NCBI GenBank assembly: GCA_964589935.1
Contig: CAZPVD010000008.1
Coordinates: 89,722-153,721 of the forward strand
Length of the DNA: 64,000 nt
Direction: 5' to 3'
Source: VHCN01 sp964589935
Lineage (GTDB): Bacteria; Verrucomicrobiota; Verrucomicrobiia; Limisphaerales; VHCN01
Below are positions 26,612 to 34,600 of this stretch, in pieces. Each line of letters begins with the position of its first letter. Positions within the stretch are counted from its first letter, which is position 1. Below the pieces are notes generated by a model that was not told the DNA's origin, did no database searches, and was given only the letters and a program-made list of their open reading frames with translations. Made by a program: the position numbers and the translations under genes.

Positions 26612-28779
26612 TTCCCGCACCCCCAGCTCAAGAGTAGCACCAGCGCGGCGAGCGCGAGGCCGATGACACGAAGATAATTCTGCACCTGGCCGTCCTGCGT
26701 CTGCGACGCCGCATCGGAACCGGCGCGCACACCACGGCAGCCTTCGTCGAAACCAAAGTTGATGACATACTCGTCGAAGAACCGGCTCACCCACGAAAGC
26801 CCGAGAACGAACAGCGACACGAGCTTCACCGCGCCGCCCCACACGAAGCGGTCGAACACGTCGCTCAACGAAGCGGCTAGCGCGTTCCAGCGAATCACCG
26901 TCGCCTCGTAAAATTCATCCACGCGGAACTTGTCGCGCAGCATGGCAAAGAGGGCGGGTTGCTTCACTTCGAGCGGGTCCAGTTCGTCCGCGGACGCGGC
27001 GGGCTTGCGGCCATACACGAGCCAGCCCGCGACAATGCCGGCCAGCGCGACGAGCGTGGAAACGATCATGACGGGAACCGCGCCCGACGCGTCGGCCTCG
27101 TGCTTTGCACCGAGGTAATGCTGGAACGCCGGCCACCACGGCGTGCCGAGAAGTCCAAGCACGGCCGCGAACACCGCGAGGATCACGAGCGGCACGGTCA
27201 TCACGGCGGGGGATTCGTGAGGTTCACCGTGCGAATGCGCCCGGCTCTTTCCCCAAAATACATACGCCATCTGCCGCGTCATGTAGAACGCCGTGAGCAG
27301 CGCGCCAAACAGGCCGAGGTAGAACGGCCCGTGCGACGCCCAGCCATGCGCGGAGTGGAGGATGTCGTCCTTGCTCCAGAAACCCGCGAGCGGGAACACG
27401 CCGGCCAGCGCCATCATGCCGACGGCGTAGGTCGCGAACGTCACCGGCATGTATTTCTTCACGCCGCCCATGTTGCGGATGTCCTGCTCCTCGTGGCAGC
27501 CGTGGATGACCGAGCCGGCGCCGAGGAAGAGCAGCGCCTTGAAGAACGCGTGGGTGATGAGATGAAACATCCCGACCGTCACGCCGCCGACGCCGAGGCC
27601 CATCATCATGTAGCCGAGTTGCGACACAGTTGAGTAGGCGAGGATGCGCTTGATGTCCGTCTGCGCGACGGCGATGAGCGAGGCGAAGACGGCGGTGAGC
27701 GCGCCGATCCATGTGACGACAGCCAGAACGGATGGTGGCTCCTGCGCGGATTGAACCGCCTTCCTTAACTCGGCCTCGGTCTTGAAGGTCACACTGCCAA
27801 GCGCACGTTCCTTGGATGATATTCCTGAAACTGCCGGACTCGGAACCAATAGATGATAACCGCTCGAATCTGAAGAGATAGCAACCCCGCGCACAGGCAC
27901 CGCTTCCATCAAGGGATAGACCCGCGCCACGAGGAACACACCCGCCGCCACCATCGTCGCCGCGTGAATGAGCGCACTGACGGGCGTGGGGCCTTCCATT
28001 GCGTCAGGCAGCCAGACGTGCAACGGGAGCTGGCCTGATTTGCCGATCGCACCACAGAAGATTAGCAACGCAATTGCCGTGCTCACGGCCATTCCGGCAA
28101 ATGTGATTTCACCCACGAGCCTCGTGAGCGCGGATTGTTCAAGGCAGCCCGCGCCGTTGTCGTAAAACAGCAGCGTGCCCGTCTCGTGATAGAGCCACAC
28201 CATGCCGAGCAGCAGGCCGATGTCGCCAATGCGCGTGGTGATGAAGGCCTTCTTGGCCGCCGCCGCCGCGCTGGGCTTGTGATACCAGAAGCCGATGAGC
28301 AGATACGACGCGAGGCCGACCAGCTCCCACGAGATGAAGAGCAGCAGCAGGCTGTTCGCGATGACCACGCCAAGCATCGCCGCCGCGAACAGCGCGAGGA
28401 ACGTGAAGAAGCGCGTGAAGTTCTCGTCATGCGCCATGTAGCCGACGCTGTAGATGAAGATGAGCAACCCGACGAAGCTGACCATCACGAGCATCACCGC
28501 CGCAAGCGGGTCCAGAACGAAGCCGAGGCGCAACAGCCCTTCCCCGCCGGCGGCGAATTGCAGCCACGTGAAGTTGACCGTCTCGCGGAACGCGCCCTCG
28601 CCGTGCGATTGCAGCGTGGCCGCGAACGCGACGAGCGAGAGCACGAGCGAGCCGGCCATCGCGCCGATGGCGAGCGTGGCCGACAGCGCGCGCTGCGGAC
28701 GCTTGCACAACGCGCTCAACCCCGCCGCGAGCAGTGGCAGGAGCGGAATCAGCCAGAGATTGTGAACGATCCAAGTCAT
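26608..28779 (-). CDS. nuoL: NADH-quinone oxidoreductase subunit L with an extra internal loop
   Basis: 723 residues, ATG at 28779. It is the distal antiporter-like subunit carrying the long lateral helix. Conserved parts: ISWELVGLASYLLIGFWYHKPSAAAAAKKAF, GAIGKSGQLPLHVWLPDAMEGPTPVSALIHAATMVAAGVF and the C-terminal FRVDEFYEATVI / DGQVQNYLRVIG. Between ARVYPLME (near residue 292) and VLAVVTWIGAL (residue 351) lies a loop of about 55-60 residues (including SSDSSGYHLLVPSPAVSGI and TFKTEAELRKAV) where the usual family has only a few residues. Its codons (27730-27900) are less GC-rich than the surroundings. The stop overlaps the nuoM start. Confidence 0.94.
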   Translation of the reverse strand: MTWIVHNLWLIPLLPLLAAGLSALCKRPQRALSATLAIGAMAGSLVLSLVAFAATLQSHGEGAFRETVNFTWLQFAAGGEGLLRLGFVLDPLAAVMLVMVSFVGLLIFIYSVGYMAHDENFTRFFTFLALFAAAMLGVVIANSLLLLFISWELVGLASYLLIGFWYHKPSAAAAAKKAFITTRIGDIGLLLGMVWLYHETGTLLFYDNGAGCLEQSALTRLVGEITFAGMAVSTAIALLIFCGAIGKSGQLPLHVWLPDAMEGPTPVSALIHAATMVAAGVFLVARVYPLMEAVPVRGVAISSDSSGYHLLVPSPAVSGISSKERALGSVTFKTEAELRKAVQSAQEPPSVLAVVTWIGALTAVFASLIAVAQTDIKRILAYSTVSQLGYMMMGLGVGGVTVGMFHLITHAFFKALLFLGAGSVIHGCHEEQDIRNMGGVKKYMPVTFATYAVGMMALAGVFPLAGFWSKDDILHSAHGWASHGPFYLGLFGALLTAFYMTRQMAYVFWGKSRAHSHGEPHESPAVMTVPLVILAVFAAVLGLLGTPWWPAFQHYLGAKHEADASGAVPVMIVSTLVALAGIVAGWLVYGRKPAASADELDPLEVKQPALFAMLRDKFRVDEFYEATVIRWNALAASLSDVFDRFVWGGAVKLVSLFVLGLSWVSRFFDEYVINFGFDEGCRGVRAGSDAASQTQDGQVQNYLRVIGLALAALVLLLSWGCGK

Positions 28780-28790
28780 GCCTGTGTGAC

Positions 28791-28857
28791 AACCGCAGAG
28801 GCGCGGCGGCGCGGAGATTTATTCCCCGCTGCTCTGCGTCTTTGCGTCTCTGTGGTT
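28791..28857. repeat. Imperfect inverted repeat between nuoK and nuoL
   Basis: AACCGCAGAGGCGC (28791-28804) and GCGTCTCTGTGGTT (28844-28857) pair at 12 of 14 positions, with GCGCGGCGGCGCGG in between. The right arm reads as a near-tandem of TCTGCGTC/TTTGCGTC/TCTGTGGT. It fills almost the entire 85-nt gap between nuoL (start 28779) and nuoK (stop 28865). A related phrase with GCGCTTCTT twice occurs at 45196-45213. Confidence 0.65.
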
Positions 28858-28864
28858 AAATATT

Positions 28865-29176
28865 TCATCCCTTCATCGAGTTCAGCTTGTTCAGGTCAGT
28901 GGTCTTGAAGTGCCGGTAAATCGCGATGATGAGCGCGAGGCCGACGGCGGCCTCGGCGGCGGCGATGGCGATGGAAAAGATCGCGAACATCACGCCGGCG
29001 GCAGCCTCCGGGTTCGCGCCGAAGCGCCAGAAGGCGATGAAGTTCAGGTTCGCCGCGTTGAGCATCAGCTCGATGCCGATGAGCACGAGGATGGCGTTGC
29101 GCCGCGTGAGCGCGCCCGCAAGCCCGATGCTGAACAGCAGCGCGCTCAGGAGCAGATATGACGAAAGCGGGGTCAT
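28865..29176 (-). CDS. nuoK: NADH-quinone oxidoreductase subunit K
   Basis: 103 residues from the ATG at 29176 (MTPLSSYLLLSALLFSIGLAGAL). Three membrane helices are visible, and the two functional glutamates of the family are present: in VLIGIELMLNAANLNFIAF (TM2) and in AIAAAEAAVGLALIIAIYRHF (TM3). The C-terminus TTDLNKLNSMKG is standard. The ATG overlaps the nuoJ stop by 4 nt. Confidence 0.96.
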   Translation of the reverse strand: MTPLSSYLLLSALLFSIGLAGALTRRNAILVLIGIELMLNAANLNFIAFWRFGANPEAAAGVMFAIFSIAIAAAEAAVGLALIIAIYRHFKTTDLNKLNSMKG

Positions 29177-29742
29177 GGGTGATTGCCGATTGAGCCGGAT
29201 GCGCCGTGTTCTGACTCCTGACTCCTGACACCTGACACTTGCTCCTGCATCGCGATGATGACGGCACCGATGAGCGCGGCGGTGAGCAGGAGCGCGATGA
29301 CTTCCAACGGCAGCACGTAGTCGCCCATGAGCTGCGCGCCGAGTTTCTTCACGGTGACGGACTGTTGCGCGAAGCCCTCGTTTTTCAGCGGCAACGGCGG
29401 GCGCGAAGCCGTCCACGCGAGCGCGGCGGTGCCGATTGCCCCGAACACGAGCACCGCGATGGCCGGACCAAGGAACCACAGGCGCGTCGGCGGCACATGC
29501 GCATCGGCAGCATCCGCGCGAGTGAGCAGGATGGCGAAGACGATGAGGATGGCAACCGCGCCGACATACACGAGGATTTGCGCGAAGCCGACAAACTCCG
29601 CGTTCAGCGTCAGGAACAAGCCCGCGAGGCCCGCAAGCGTCAGCGCGAGGCAGAGTGCGCAGTGGACGAGATTGCGCAGGCTCATCGCGGCGACAGCCGA
29701 GACGAGCGTCACGAGCGCAAGGATGGCGAAAGCAGGCGTCAT
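29173..29742 (-). CDS. nuoJ: NADH-quinone oxidoreductase subunit J with a repeat-encoded C-terminal tail
   Basis: 189 residues from the ATG at 29742 (MTPAFAILALVTLVSAVAAMSL), which overlaps the nuoH stop by 4 nt. Five membrane helices; the family segment LTLAGLAGLFLTLNAEFVGFAQILVYVGAVAILIVFAILLT contains the conserved helix 3 that bends during catalysis. After the last helix (LLLTAALIGAVIIAMQEQ) the protein ends in VSGVRSQESEHGASG-SIGNHP. Most of this hydrophilic tail comes from a tandem heptamer repeat (29212-29246) read through in frame. Confidence 0.94.
   Translation of the reverse strand: MTPAFAILALVTLVSAVAAMSLRNLVHCALCLALTLAGLAGLFLTLNAEFVGFAQILVYVGAVAILIVFAILLTRADAADAHVPPTRLWFLGPAIAVLVFGAIGTAALAWTASRPPLPLKNEGFAQQSVTVKKLGAQLMGDYVLPLEVIALLLTAALIGAVIIAMQEQVSGVRSQESEHGASGSIGNHP
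29212..29246. repeat. Tandem heptamer repeat inside the 3' end of nuoJ
   Basis: Plus strand reads TGACTCC, TGACTCC, TGACACC, TGACACT, TGCTCCT: five degenerate heptamers. On the minus (coding) strand they encode QEQVSGVRSQE of NuoJ. The tract ends the conserved part of the protein and fills the space before the nuoK start. Confidence 0.8.
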
Positions 29743-30938
29743 TCGGCGAAGTGGTATTTGCGCTTCACGAAATGTTTTCCGTCCGTCAGTCCGCGGCCGA
29801 GCATCACGTAGGGCACGGCGAGCATCGCGGCGCAGAGCAGCCAGCGCGCGGGGCCGGGCGTGAGGAAGCGCCACACGCCCGCGACGAAAAGGTTCAACAG
29901 CGCGAGTGGCAGCATGAACTTCCACGCGAGGCCCATGAGCTGGTCCGCGCGCAATCGCGGCACGGTGCCGCGCACCCAGATGAAAAACACGATCAACGCG
30001 AGCAGCTTCACAAAAAACCACGCCCATGACGGCACGAACTCCAGCGCGGCGAGCGGCGCGTGCCATCCTCCTAGGAAGAGCGTGATGCCCAGCCCGCTCA
30101 TCGCGAAGAGGCCGAGATATTCGCCGAGGAAAAACAGCGCGAACTTGAAGCCGCTGTATTCCGTGAAGTAGCCCGCGACGAGTTCCGACTCCGCCTCGGG
30201 CATGTCGAACGGCGAGCGGTTCGCCTCCGCGCACGCGGCGGTGAGGAAGAGCAAAAATCCCGCAAAGCCCCACGGCGTGAAGATGAACCAGTTCGCCAGC
30301 CCCCACGTGTAGCCGGCCTGCGCGTCCACAATGCGGGCGGGCGCGAGCGAGCCGGCGATCATCACGGCGGTGACGGTCGAGAGCAGCAGCGGCAGTTCGT
30401 AGCTGACCATTTGCGCGATGGCGCGCATCGCGCCGAGGAGCGAATACTTGTTGCGGCTCGACCAGCCCGCCATGAACACGCACAGCTCCGTGCTCGCTCC
30501 GACAGCGAAGAAAAACAGGAGGCCCGCGTCCAGGTCGAGCGGCGTCATGTTGCGTCCGTAAGGAATCACGGAGAACGCGAGCAGAGCGGGAATCATGATG
30601 ACGACCGGCGCGAGAAAATGAACGACCTTGTCCGCCGCGCGCGGAACAATGTCCTCCTTCGTCAGCATCTTGATGCCGTCCGCGATGAACTGTCCGAAGC
30701 CGAACAGGCGGATGTCCGTGAACGGAATGCCCACGCGGTTCGGGCCGTAGCGGTTCTGGATGCGGCCGAGTCCCTTGCGCTCGATCACCGTGACGATGCC
30801 GAAAAGCAGCGGGAACACCGCCAGAATCGGCACGATGGAAAGCGCGATGGACGCGAGCCACTGGAACTCAACCGGGCACAGGCCGACGAGCCAGTGCTTG
30901 AGCGCGACGGGAAGTTGGTCGAGGAAGTCCATCGTCAC
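29739..30938 (-). CDS. nuoH: NADH-quinone oxidoreductase subunit H
   Basis: 399 residues, ATG at 30938 (MTMDFLDQLPVALKHWLVGLC; a second ATG two codons on is equally possible). NuoH forms the quinone-binding chamber with NuoB and NuoD. Key family segments: VIERKGLGRIQNRYGPNRVGIP, LLFFFAVGASTELCVFMAGWSSRNKYSLLGAMRAIAQMVSYELPL and RSPFDMPEAESELVAGYFTEYSGFKFALFFLGEY. The start overlaps the nuoI stop by 4 nt. The C-terminus is somewhat extended (LGRGLTDGKHFVKRKYHFAE). Confidence 0.96.
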   Translation of the reverse strand: MTMDFLDQLPVALKHWLVGLCPVEFQWLASIALSIVPILAVFPLLFGIVTVIERKGLGRIQNRYGPNRVGIPFTDIRLFGFGQFIADGIKMLTKEDIVPRAADKVVHFLAPVVIMIPALLAFSVIPYGRNMTPLDLDAGLLFFFAVGASTELCVFMAGWSSRNKYSLLGAMRAIAQMVSYELPLLLSTVTAVMIAGSLAPARIVDAQAGYTWGLANWFIFTPWGFAGFLLFLTAACAEANRSPFDMPEAESELVAGYFTEYSGFKFALFFLGEYLGLFAMSGLGITLFLGGWHAPLAALEFVPSWAWFFVKLLALIVFFIWVRGTVPRLRADQLMGLAWKFMLPLALLNLFVAGVWRFLTPGPARWLLCAAMLAVPYVMLGRGLTDGKHFVKRKYHFAE

Positions 30939-31582
30939 GCAGCGGGCGGCGGTGTCACGGGGGGCTTCGGCGCGGCGGAACCGACTGGCGCGGTTGGCGA
31001 AGCCGGCGCGGCCTTCGCGGCTGCGGCGGCTTTCGCCTTGGCCTCGGCGTCGGCCTTTGCCTTCGCGACGTCGGCGACGCGGCGCGTGTCAATTTCGCCA
31101 GCGTCGGTCGGGTGAAGCTCGTTGAAATGGGAGTTCGGTCTCGCGAGCTGTTCCTTGTGCAGCAGCAGAGCGCCAAAGCGGTCGGTCGTCGAAAGCTCGA
31201 ACTCCTTGTCCATCTTGATCGCGTCGAACGGGCAGACCTCGACGCAAATCTGGCAGCTCATGCAGACCGAGATGTCAATGTCGAAGACCGCCGGATACAA
31301 CTGCGGCTTGCCGACGTGGTCGGGTTTTTTGTCCTTCGACTTCTCGATGTAGATGCACTGCGGCGGGCACTCCTTCTCGCAAATCTGGCACGCGACGCAG
31401 CGCAGGCCCTTCATCGCGTCGTTGCCGTCAAAAACGAGGAACGGAAACTGGCGGGCGTTTTCCTTGGGCGTGTCGCGCTCCTCGGGATACTGAAGCGTGA
31501 CAAGCCGCTCGTCGGAGACGTAGCTGCCGGCGAAATTCCTCGCCGTTTCGACCATGCCTTTGAGAATGCCGGTGCCAAGCAC
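30935..31582 (-). CDS. nuoI: NADH-quinone oxidoreductase subunit I (two [4Fe-4S] clusters) with Ala/Pro/Lys tail
   Basis: 215 residues, ATG at 31582. The two ferredoxin-type motifs are CVACQICEKECP and CMSCQICVEVCP, binding clusters N6a and N6b that pass electrons to NuoB. The order nuoI-nuoH differs from the usual nuoH-nuoI. After about residue 165 the protein continues into a low-complexity tail (VADVAKAKADAEAKAKAAAAAKAAPASP...) rich in Ala, Lys and Pro that is not part of the family domain. A 107-nt gap with a heptamer repeat separates it from the upstream giant gene. Confidence 0.95.
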   Translation of the reverse strand: MLGTGILKGMVETARNFAGSYVSDERLVTLQYPEERDTPKENARQFPFLVFDGNDAMKGLRCVACQICEKECPPQCIYIEKSKDKKPDHVGKPQLYPAVFDIDISVCMSCQICVEVCPFDAIKMDKEFELSTTDRFGALLLHKEQLARPNSHFNELHPTDAGEIDTRRVADVAKAKADAEAKAKAAAAAKAAPASPTAPVGSAAPKPPVTPPPAA

Positions 31583-31609
31583 GGGCGGAGGTTACAAGGG
31601 GCCGGTCAA

Positions 31610-31630
31610 AAGTTGCAAGTTGCAGGTTTG
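31610..31630. repeat. Heptamer repeat between nuoI and the giant gene
   Basis: AAGTTGC-AAGTTGC-AGGTTTG: two exact and one degenerate heptamer, 28 nt upstream of the nuoI start on the minus strand. Same style as the tracts at 40150-40230 and 41027-41054. Confidence 0.7.
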
Positions 31631-31689
31631 TTTTTTGAAGCGATTTGATTTTTGGCCGCGAATCGCTTCGTGGCCCCGGCCTCCGGCTC

Positions 31690-34600
31690 TCACTCCGCCG
31701 GGCGTGGGTTGGAATTGAGCAGCCGCAACTTCTCCTGCTCGGCGGCGCGCTTCTCCTGCTCGGCCTTTTCCTTCATCAGCGCGATGCGGCGGGCGACGAT
31801 ATCAATCGGCTCGTCCATGAAGACGCGCGGACGCCACGCGAGCAGCGCCTCGCGGGTAATGACGGTGCGGCGCGGGTTGAGCGGCGTGGGCGCGGGCGTG
31901 CCGGCCTGCTGGTTGAGGCCCTCGACCTCGGCGATGGCGGCCCACCAGTCGGCCTCGGGCGGCATTTCGCGCAGCACGATGATCTGCTGCTCGCGGCTCA
32001 TGCGGTTCCACACGGCAGCCTGCGAGAGGAGGATTTCCTTCATCTTGAGGCGGAGAAGTTCCACAGCCTCCGCGTCACCCGCGGCGCGCGCCGCGTGTTC
32101 GGCGAGCTGAAGTTTTTTCAGGAACGCGCCCTGCTCCAGAATCGAGCGGCGCAGCACGGCGCGGAAGGCGGCCTCGGTCTTGACGATGTCCTCGGCCATG
32201 AAGGCGTTGAGCAGGCGGTGGCCTTTGGGCAGGTTGAGGTGGCGCGGCTTGCCGAAAACTTCGTTCAGCGGTAGGCCTTCCTTGAGGTTGCCCCATTCCT
32301 CGAAAAGCCGCACCCAGTCCGCGGCGGTCATCGCGATGGGTTGCTCGTGGCCGGGTGCTTCAAGCGTGCTGGGCAGGCCGAGTTTTTTCATGCCGTCGGG
32401 CTGCGCGAGCATTTCTTTCACGACCTCGATGCAGATGCGCTCGGCGCCCTCCCAGCCGCGGGCCTCGACCTCGGCGCGGGTCAGCTTGCTGAGGCGTTCG
32501 AGTCCCTCGGGCGACATGATGAGCATCGAGAAAAGCACGCCGCGAATGGCGTATTTGCCGGCGAGCTGCTTGTGGTAGGCGGGCACGTCCTTCGTGTTCT
32601 CAGGCGTGTGCTGGAAGATGTAGCCGAGGTTGCCGATGATGGCGTCAAAGGCCATCCACGGATCGAGCGGCACGTCGCCGTAGAGCCGGTCGTATTCGCT
32701 GGGCGGAAGGTCCTCCAGCTCGACGCCTTCCGGCGACGCGCGGCTCGACGCGCGCTTGAGGAAGCAGCCGAGCCGGACGAACAAATTGTGGCGGAACAAA
32801 TTCCCGCGGTCGAGGTAACGCTCCTTGTCGCTCGCGTTGCGGATGAGCTGCTCGATGGTTTTCTCCAGACTCGCGCGAAGCCTCGCGCACAGCGCGGCGC
32901 GCTGGGCCGGATTGGTGGTGGTCTTGAGCATTTCGACGATGCCGGCGGTGCTGCTCTCGGCGGCGGGGTCGAACTTCGGCATGGGGTCCACCATCACGCT
33001 CATCTCGTAATCTTCGAGCGTCATGCCCTTGGCTCGCGACTGGAAGTAGGTCATGAAATCGTCGCGCAACTGGTTTCGCACGGTTTCAGGCGTGTTCTCG
33101 TCAACGAGCATCGTGAAATCAATGTCGCTGCCGATCAGCTTGTAGGCCGCGGAATCCTTCTTGCCCGCCGAGCCGATGTAGAGATACGCGATGAAGTAGT
33201 CGCGATACTTCGCAAAGCGCGGGTCGTTGAAGAACTCCACCTGCACCGTGGCGATGATTTCGCGCCGCAAATTGTCCACGAGCCGGTTGAGCGGATGCTC
33301 CTTCGGCAGGTTGAGCGCCATGAGTTCCTTCCAGTGGATACCCTGGAAAAACTCCGCGATGCGCGCGATGCGTTCCGGCGTGCCGGGCTTGGGCGCGTCC
33401 GGCCCGAAGAACTTGTCGAAGCGCTCCTGCAGCGTGTGCGTTTCGAACGGCTTGGTTTTCGTCTCCGCCTTCGCCTGCGCGTCGGCGAGGGGCTGGACAT
33501 CGGCCTTCGCCTCGGCCTCGCTTTCGGTCGCGAGCTTTTTCGGGTTTAACTTTTCACGCGCCTCCTTCGCCTCGCGCAGCCTCTCCTGAAAGAAATAAAA
33601 ATCCGACACCGCGCGGCGCGCCTGGTCGCGCCGGCCGATCACGCCGAGGTCCACCAGCTCCCAGCGCAAATCGTTTGCGGCCGACTTGAGCCGGACACAC
33701 ATCTCCCAAAAGAGCGTCGCCTTGCCGTCCGGCTTGACCTGCGCGACGCTCACGAGCGCGTTGGCGATGAAGTCGGCCCACTGGTCGTCCATGCCGCACC
33801 AGCCCTTGAGAAGGCCGGTCTTGATGATGTCCTGCTGGATGACCTGCGCGCCGACATTGATGCCGAGCGCAAGCGATTCCTTGGCGACATTCTTCGCGGC
33901 CTCCTCAGTGTAAAAAGCATGAAGAAATTCGCTGAACGGGTTGACCTGCTTCCACGCGAAATCGAGGAACTTCGAGCCACGCATCGGTTGGAGAAGAAAG
34001 TCCTCCGGGATCGGCGGCGGCGGACCCGCCTCGCCGGGTTTAATGCCGAGTTGCTTGCCGATCTGCCCGCCGACGAATTCAAACAGCGCCGCCTGCACCG
34101 CGAGATTGCCCGTTTGCTGGAAAGTTTCCATGCCCGTCTCGATGGTGCGCTGCCAGTTGAGCGCCTTGCGCAGTTCCTCGACCTTCGCGCGCGGCAGCGC
34201 GTTGGTGTTGCACTCGCTCGCCTGGTAGAAGCACTCCAGCGCGCCGTCGTAGTCCCACATCATCATCTTGTCGAGGCCCTGCAACTGCATGAGCCGCGAC
34301 TGCTGGTCCGCCGTCTCCAGCGCGACGAGCGCGCGATTGAACGTGATCCGGCGTTGCAAATCTGCTTGTGCGTCCGCGGGTGCAAAGGCCATCGCGAACT
34401 CGATCAGGTCCACGTTGCGCTGCGCGTCGAGCCGGCTGCGCGTGAGAGTCCACTGAAGGAAATCGGGGTTGTCCTTCGCGAGGTCAAGGTAGAGCGCGAA
34501 CATCTTCGGGTTTGTCAGCGCCATCCGCACGGGGTCGAAGCCCGCGCGCTGCAGCCACGGCAGCAGTGTCATCATGTCCTGCGCCTCGGCCTTGCGCTTG

